From an uncultured Holosporaceae bacterium (GTDB lineage: Bacteria > Pseudomonadota > Alphaproteobacteria > RUG11792): a DNA stretch of 18,045 nucleotides. Position 1 is the first letter of the stretch. Each line of letters begins with the position of its first letter. Below the pieces are notes generated by a model. The model did not search any database. It worked only from the letters and a program-made list of their open reading frames with translations, and was not told the origin of the DNA. The position numbers and the translations under genes were made by a program. Shown here one piece after another: positions 14,487-18,045 of the stretch. The DNA lies in assembly GCA_947285985.1 (NCBI GenBank), contig CAMYPB010000009.1:1-18045 (forward strand). The letters run 5' to 3'.

Positions 14487-15583
14487 TGTTTATCGGATTT
14501 TTAAAAAAAGAAATTATTCAAATGTTGAGAAATCCCGTGATGATTTTCGCACTATTGTTTATGCCCATAGTTCAAGCTTTCCTGTTTAGTTATGCCATAA
14601 CAAATGAACCGAAGAATATTAATATCGCAATTGCATCAAATCCAAATGATTATGTCATAAATAAAATATACGATAAATCCATATCATCTTCTTGGTTTAG
14701 AAAATCTGAATCTTCAAGTGATGATATATTCAAAACAATACAATCCGGAAGGGCGGATGTTATTCTCATTCCAGAATGCGGAGGATTTTCGAACAATATT
14801 AATAAAAATGCAGAATTACAAGTTTTAATCAATGCAAGCAATGTTCTTCGTGCACAATCTATCAGTGCGTATATGAAGAGCATAGTATTCAATGTTATAA
14901 AAGATGATATCATAAATAAATATAATGTAAATCCTAATACTCAATATATAAATTTCAAGACGAGAATATTATTTAATCCAGAGATGGACACAAAAATGTT
15001 TATTGTTCCATCTATTATGGTCATGATTGTTGGGATGTCTATATTGAGTCTAGTTTGTATATCGATTGCCCGAGAAAAGGAGATGGGAACGATCGAGACA
15101 CTTATATCCGCTCCCATCAAAAAAACGGATATAATCCTTGGGAAATCAATTCCTGGGATCACGATCGCGTTTTTCAATATGCTCTCAATCACGATCCTTG
15201 GACTCATTGTTTTTAAAATTCCATTTCGCGGGCATTTAGATCAATTTTTATTATCATTTTTTATATTTTCGTTTTCTTTCGCGTCTCTTGGAATATTTTT
15301 ATCGACGTTCTGTCAGAATCAACAACAGGCCCTCCTCGCAATTATGATGGTCCTCTTCATTTTCTTGATGTTATCGGGCGGAATGTTTCCCATCGAAAAT
15401 ATGCCTTATATTTTGAGAATTATATCGAATATAAATCCTATGTCACACTACACGTATCTCCTTCGAAATATACTTCTAAAAGGAGGGGATTATATCTATT
15501 TGATTAAACATAGTATTCCAATGATATTGTTCGGATCAACTATATTGATATTTGGAATAAAACGAATAAAAAATACATTATAA
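14486..15583 (+). CDS. ABC-2 type permease, YbhR-like
   Basis: This is the second membrane subunit (365 residues; E. coli YbhR about 368), a distant paralogue of the first. It shares the layout: KKEIIQMLRNPVMI at the N terminus, transmembrane segment 1 at about 19-36, an extracytoplasmic domain to about 165, and then five membrane segments. The coupling motif REKEMGTIETLISAPIKKTDIILGK is close to the family consensus. MLSGGMFPIENMP and NPMSHYTYLLRNILLKG near the end are typical of YhhJ/YbhR permeases. AAGGAG at 14470-14475 is a good ribosome binding site, and its ATG shares one base with the previous stop (TAATG). It is the last gene of the exporter operon. No intrinsic terminator is evident after it, so transcription may run on toward rpsD. 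Confidence 0.93.
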   Translation: MFIGFLKKEIIQMLRNPVMIFALLFMPIVQAFLFSYAITNEPKNINIAIASNPNDYVINKIYDKSISSSWFRKSESSSDDIFKTIQSGRADVILIPECGGFSNNINKNAELQVLINASNVLRAQSISAYMKSIVFNVIKDDIINKYNVNPNTQYINFKTRILFNPEMDTKMFIVPSIMVMIVGMSILSLVCISIAREKEMGTIETLISAPIKKTDIILGKSIPGITIAFFNMLSITILGLIVFKIPFRGHLDQFLLSFFIFSFSFASLGIFLSTFCQNQQQALLAIMMVLFIFLMLSGGMFPIENMPYILRIISNINPMSHYTYLLRNILLKGGDYIYLIKHSIPMILFGSTILIFGIKRIKNTL

Positions 15584-15678
15584 TTTGTTGTTGAATATTA
15601 GATGACGTATAGGATAGGACAAATGATTTATTAATCGAAGATTATTTATCGAAACGTTATAAGAGATATAATAAATAG

Positions 15679-15719
15679 TCCCATAGAATACGCTTGACGC
15701 AAGATGTTGTTTTATGGGA
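15679..15719. repeat. inverted repeat enclosing the rpsD promoter
   Basis: TCCCATA (15679-15685) and its exact reverse complement TATGGGA (15713-15719) lie 27 bases apart. They flank the -35 box, and the right arm runs into the -10. In RNA from upstream this could form a loose hairpin; as DNA it could be a regulator site. Only seven bases match exactly, so it may be chance. Confidence 0.35.
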
Positions 15720-15723
15720 TAAT
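15694..15723 (+). promoter_or_regulatory. rpsD promoter
   Basis: TTGACG (15694-15699) and GATAAT (15718-15723) are 18 bases apart, each one base from consensus. TG plus one base precedes the -10 (TGGGATAAT). The rpsD start is 52 bases downstream, with GAGG at 15759-15762 as the ribosome binding site, 13 bases from the ATG. This is among the best promoters in the window, fitting a ribosomal protein gene. The rest of the gap from 15584 shows nothing further that I can name. Confidence 0.75.
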
Positions 15724-15775
15724 TGATCAGATAGTTTAATAAAAAAATATATTTAGTAGAGGTTGTTTTTCATTT

Positions 15776-16390
15776 ATGACTAAGAGAGTCCAAGCGAAAT
15801 ACAAAATTGATAGAAGATTGGGGGTCAATCTTTGGGGACGTTCGAAGAGTCCTTTCAATTCGAGAAATTATGGTCCAGGAAAGCATGGACAGAATAGGTC
15901 GAAACCTTCGGATTATTGTGTTCAATTGCACGCAAAACAGAAATTGAAGGGATACTACGGAAATATTGGAGAGAAACAATTTCGACGTATATATCAAGAG
16001 GCTGTTCGTCGTAGAGGAGATACATCCGAAAATCTGATCGAATTGTTGGAGAGGAGATTGGATGCTGTTGTATACCGTATGAAATTCGCGATAACAGTTT
16101 TCGCAGCAAGACAACTCGTGAATCATGGTCATATTGCGGTCAATGGCAAGAGGGTTGATATTCCATCTTATATCCTGAAAGACGGAGATGAAGTTTCGAT
16201 TATTGGAAAAATGAAAGACAACGAAAATGTTGCGGTTTCTATATCGACGAGTGAGAGGGATTTCCCTGATTATGTCAATGTTGATACGAAGGCTTTGAAA
16301 GGGACTTTCAAATATGCCCCAAAACTCGCGGATGTCCCATATCCTGTCAATATGGAACCTAACCTCGTCGTTGAGTTTTATTCAAGATAA
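15776..16390 (+). CDS. rpsD: 30S ribosomal protein S4 (uS4)
   Basis: S4 is a primary 16S rRNA-binding protein that starts assembly of the small-subunit body and takes part in decoding accuracy. The 204 residues are the standard length. The N terminus MTKRVQAKYKIDRRLGVNLWG has the alphaproteobacterial form, with no zinc-binding Cys cluster. RNYGPGKHGQ and KQKLKGYYGNIGEKQFRRIY follow. The S4 RNA-binding domain is unmistakable (ERRLDAVVYRM, AARQLVNHGHIAVNGKRVDIPSY), and the protein ends VEFYSR. The gene stands alone rather than in the alpha operon with rpsM, rpsK and rpoA, the usual situation in Alphaproteobacteria. The next gene begins 22 bases after its stop and may be cotranscribed. Confidence 0.98.
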   Translation: MTKRVQAKYKIDRRLGVNLWGRSKSPFNSRNYGPGKHGQNRSKPSDYCVQLHAKQKLKGYYGNIGEKQFRRIYQEAVRRRGDTSENLIELLERRLDAVVYRMKFAITVFAARQLVNHGHIAVNGKRVDIPSYILKDGDEVSIIGKMKDNENVAVSISTSERDFPDYVNVDTKALKGTFKYAPKLADVPYPVNMEPNLVVEFYSR

Positions 16391-16412
16391 TATTTCTCGA
16401 GGGATTTTGTGT

Positions 16413-17075
16413 ATGGGAAAGTTTTTCTCATCGTTATTTGTTTCGTCGAAATGCCGCATTTTTCTTATGAGTGCGGCTTTTTGCGTTGTTGTTCATCCGT
16501 ATATTTTGGATGTCTGTGCAAAACAAGTACAAAATAAAGAAAATTCTATCGTCTTGAAGATAGAATCATATTTGAAGGGTATCAAATATATATCCTCTGA
16601 TTTTGTGCAGTATAATTTTGAGGGTGATACGTATCTCGGACATATATGGCTTTCTAAAGCGGATCGTCGAAATCAAAGGGTTCGAATAGACTATACGGAT
16701 GGAATCAATCAGAGGATCCTAATACATGGAAAAAATATAAGGGTTATAAACAAGGACAATGGATCAGAGTCATCGTATCCTATATCTCAAACCCCGATAT
16801 ACACAATTTTAGATGAAGGCCTTGATTTTTCTAAGGAAAAATATAAAGTTTTATCAAACAATAAAGAATGCGCTCAAATTTATATAACCCGAAAATCTCA
16901 GATGGGAGATATGGGGATTACATTGATTTTTTCGAAATATCCAAATGGAAATATCAAAAATTTAGTTGCGTGGAAGATCATGAATCCCGATTCATCAGTT
17001 AATTCATTTATATTCGTTGAGGATACACTCTTTGTGAATGATTCTTCGAAAATTCCACAGAATATATTTCAATAA
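16413..17075 (+). CDS. lolA: LolA-like outer-membrane lipoprotein carrier family protein
   Basis: LolA proteins carry lipoproteins through the periplasm from the LolCDE/LolF exporter to the outer membrane. The 220-residue product has an N-terminal signal peptide (basic start, hydrophobic run about 16-33, cleavage near VCA at 36). The mature part follows the LolA pattern: the YLKGIKYISSDFVQYNFEG opening strand, GHIWLSKADRRNQRVRIDY (the family's G-x-hydrophobic-W/F-hydrophobic ... R-x-x-Y block), LIHGKNIRVIN, then the tPIYTIL segment. Sequence conservation is modest, so a related periplasmic lipid-binding role cannot be excluded. The frame stays open back into rpsD, but ATG 16413 has GAGGGA at 16399-16404, eight bases upstream, and begins the signal peptide. 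Its last seven bases overlap the end of the convergent minus-strand gene. Confidence 0.8.
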   Translation: MGKFFSSLFVSSKCRIFLMSAAFCVVVHPYILDVCAKQVQNKENSIVLKIESYLKGIKYISSDFVQYNFEGDTYLGHIWLSKADRRNQRVRIDYTDGINQRILIHGKNIRVINKDNGSESSYPISQTPIYTILDEGLDFSKEKYKVLSNNKECAQIYITRKSQMGDMGITLIFSKYPNGNIKNLVAWKIMNPDSSVNSFIFVEDTLFVNDSSKIPQNIFQ

Positions 17076-18010
17076 GCAACTGTTTGACTATATCTGTTTT
17101 TTTGTGATTGAGATTGATGAGACGATGATTTCATCATCATGTTCATAATCAAGTTCATAGCGGCTGTATTCAAATCAATCATAAATGGAAATCTCGATTC
17201 AAAACGGATGGATGGACACAATGAACGTGCGTATCCTATGAAATCACTCGTCTTCTCATTTTTGCATTCGAGATCTATAACGATTGCGTTTTCCTTAATT
17301 TTTATGTTTTGATTATTCAAAATTTCTATGGAGATATCATCATTATGGATAGTTTTATCTATAAAATTTGATCCTTTTATTATTATGTCTGCATTTTCCA
17401 TGGCATGATATAATTTATATAATTCATTTTTAGATACTATTTGAAATTTTTTATTGTCACGAATTTTTTGTATGATAGAATCATTTGGAATCTTTGAATC
17501 GGAGAGTGTTATACTCCTTGGATCGACAATGTGAGATCCCATAACAATCGGGAGGGTCGACATAGAGAAAGCCCCAAAAATTATTATATTTGGGTTCTGT
17601 TCTATATCGTGGAATCTGTTTCTTAGACCCTTCCAGAAAATAATTCCATCTTCCTCGTTGATAATAGAATCTTCAAGGATCGGTGATGATGTATTTTTAT
17701 GTGTTATAGACGATGAGGATGATGATTCAGACATTTCAACATCGTATTTTTGTTCCTCACAATCACCTTCAAAAAAGGAGAGACAATTTTCGTGATTGTT
17801 AGTATATGACGACGATGTATATTTTTCGTTATATAGATTATAGAAGATTTTCACAATTTGTTTTTTATACATGATAAGGAGATACCACGCTACTATATAC
17901 ATCAAAACGATTTTCGTTAGACGATCAAAAAGAATATCAGCGTCTAAATACATGTATGATGAGATAATCAAAGATAATATCAAAAAGATATACATTTGCA
18001 TTCTATTCAT
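17069..18010 (-). CDS. membrane protein of unknown function with Ser/acidic linker
   Basis: I do not recognise this 313-residue protein. The N terminus holds two hydrophobic helices (about residues 6-22 and 33-48) joined by a short polar loop, like a membrane hairpin. A low-complexity linker rich in Ser, Glu and Asp follows (about 60-118), with six consecutive Ser. The C-terminal part (about 119-300) mixes helices and strands, including NIIIFGAFSMSTLPIVMGSH and ENAIVIDLECKN, and looks folded. The last residues are Ser/Gln-rich. The frame allows a start at 18019, but GAGGA at 18020-18024 would then abut the ATG. The ATG at 18010 gives a nine-base gap and is preferred. It is the only minus-strand gene here, and its stop overlaps that of the convergent LolA-like gene. 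Its length, ribosome binding site and membrane segments support a real gene. Confidence 0.7.
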   Translation of the reverse strand: MNRMQMYIFLILSLIISSYMYLDADILFDRLTKIVLMYIVAWYLLIMYKKQIVKIFYNLYNEKYTSSSYTNNHENCLSFFEGDCEEQKYDVEMSESSSSSSITHKNTSSPILEDSIINEEDGIIFWKGLRNRFHDIEQNPNIIIFGAFSMSTLPIVMGSHIVDPRSITLSDSKIPNDSIIQKIRDNKKFQIVSKNELYKLYHAMENADIIIKGSNFIDKTIHNDDISIEILNNQNIKIKENAIVIDLECKNEKTSDFIGYARSLCPSIRFESRFPFMIDLNTAAMNLIMNMMMKSSSHQSQSQKNRYSQTVAY

Positions 18011-18045
18011 TTTTATCATTCCTCAATCAAACACATAAAAACAAA

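Noticed and set aside
15584..15775. Possible tRNA or small RNA in the gap before rpsD.
   Set aside because: No T-arm GTTCRA motif, acceptor stem or cloverleaf could be traced; only the promoter and a short inverted repeat stand out.
16314..16412. Longer N terminus for the LolA-like protein starting inside rpsD.
   Set aside because: It would bury the signal peptide and ignore the well-spaced GAGGGA before ATG 16413.
1..18045. Alternative genetic code (TGA as Trp), CRISPR arrays, transposons or prophage.
   Set aside because: TGA ends rlmN, ispG, the Asn/Gln-rich gene, pfkA and the minus-strand gene at expected positions, and Trp is encoded by TGG. No spaced repeat arrays, transposase or phage motifs were seen.

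Overview
The window reads as a stretch of a reduced, AT-rich alphaproteobacterial chromosome, most likely from an obligate intracellular or host-associated lineage such as Holosporales. The clues are the low G+C, Gram-negative envelope genes (a LolA-like protein, a YbhGFSR-type ABC exporter), an SH3 protein of the alphaproteobacterial DUF1058 type, RNase J, the MEP isoprenoid pathway and the GatAB amidotransferase. The lineage is inferred, because no rRNA gene is present. TGA ends several genes normally, so the standard bacterial code applies. All genes but the last lie on the + strand, and their third codon positions favour G over C, as expected for one replication strand.

Left part (1-5147): the 3' end of rlmN, a small secreted protein of unknown role, ispG and truA (overlapping by ATGA). 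A secreted Asn/Gln-rich coiled-coil protein follows with its own promoter and strong RBS. Next come pfkA, carrying an unusual combination of active-site residues, and a signal-peptide protein with two SH3-like domains.

Middle (5148-10338): RNase J behind a T-rich leader, a 314-base gene-free gap with a terminator hairpin, and the gatA-gatB pair (no gatC here). A clear rho-independent terminator closes gatB.

Exporter operon (10277-15583): a TetR regulator is followed by a membrane-fusion protein, two separate ABC ATPases and two ABC-2 permeases, all overlapping or within one base of each other. The order is that of the E. coli cecR-ybhGFSR locus. Here the YbhF equivalent is two genes rather than one fused protein, and the adaptor has a very short helical hairpin. 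The first ATPase lacks the switch histidine, so ATP hydrolysis is probably asymmetric.

Right part (15584-18045): rpsD with a good promoter, a LolA-like periplasmic carrier, and a convergent minus-strand gene for an unrecognised two-helix membrane protein whose 3' end overlaps lolA by seven bases.

No tRNA, rRNA, CRISPR array, transposase or phage gene was seen. The least explained items are the three proteins at 575-1069, 2974-3393 and 17069-18010 and the departures from type in the exporter and PFK.
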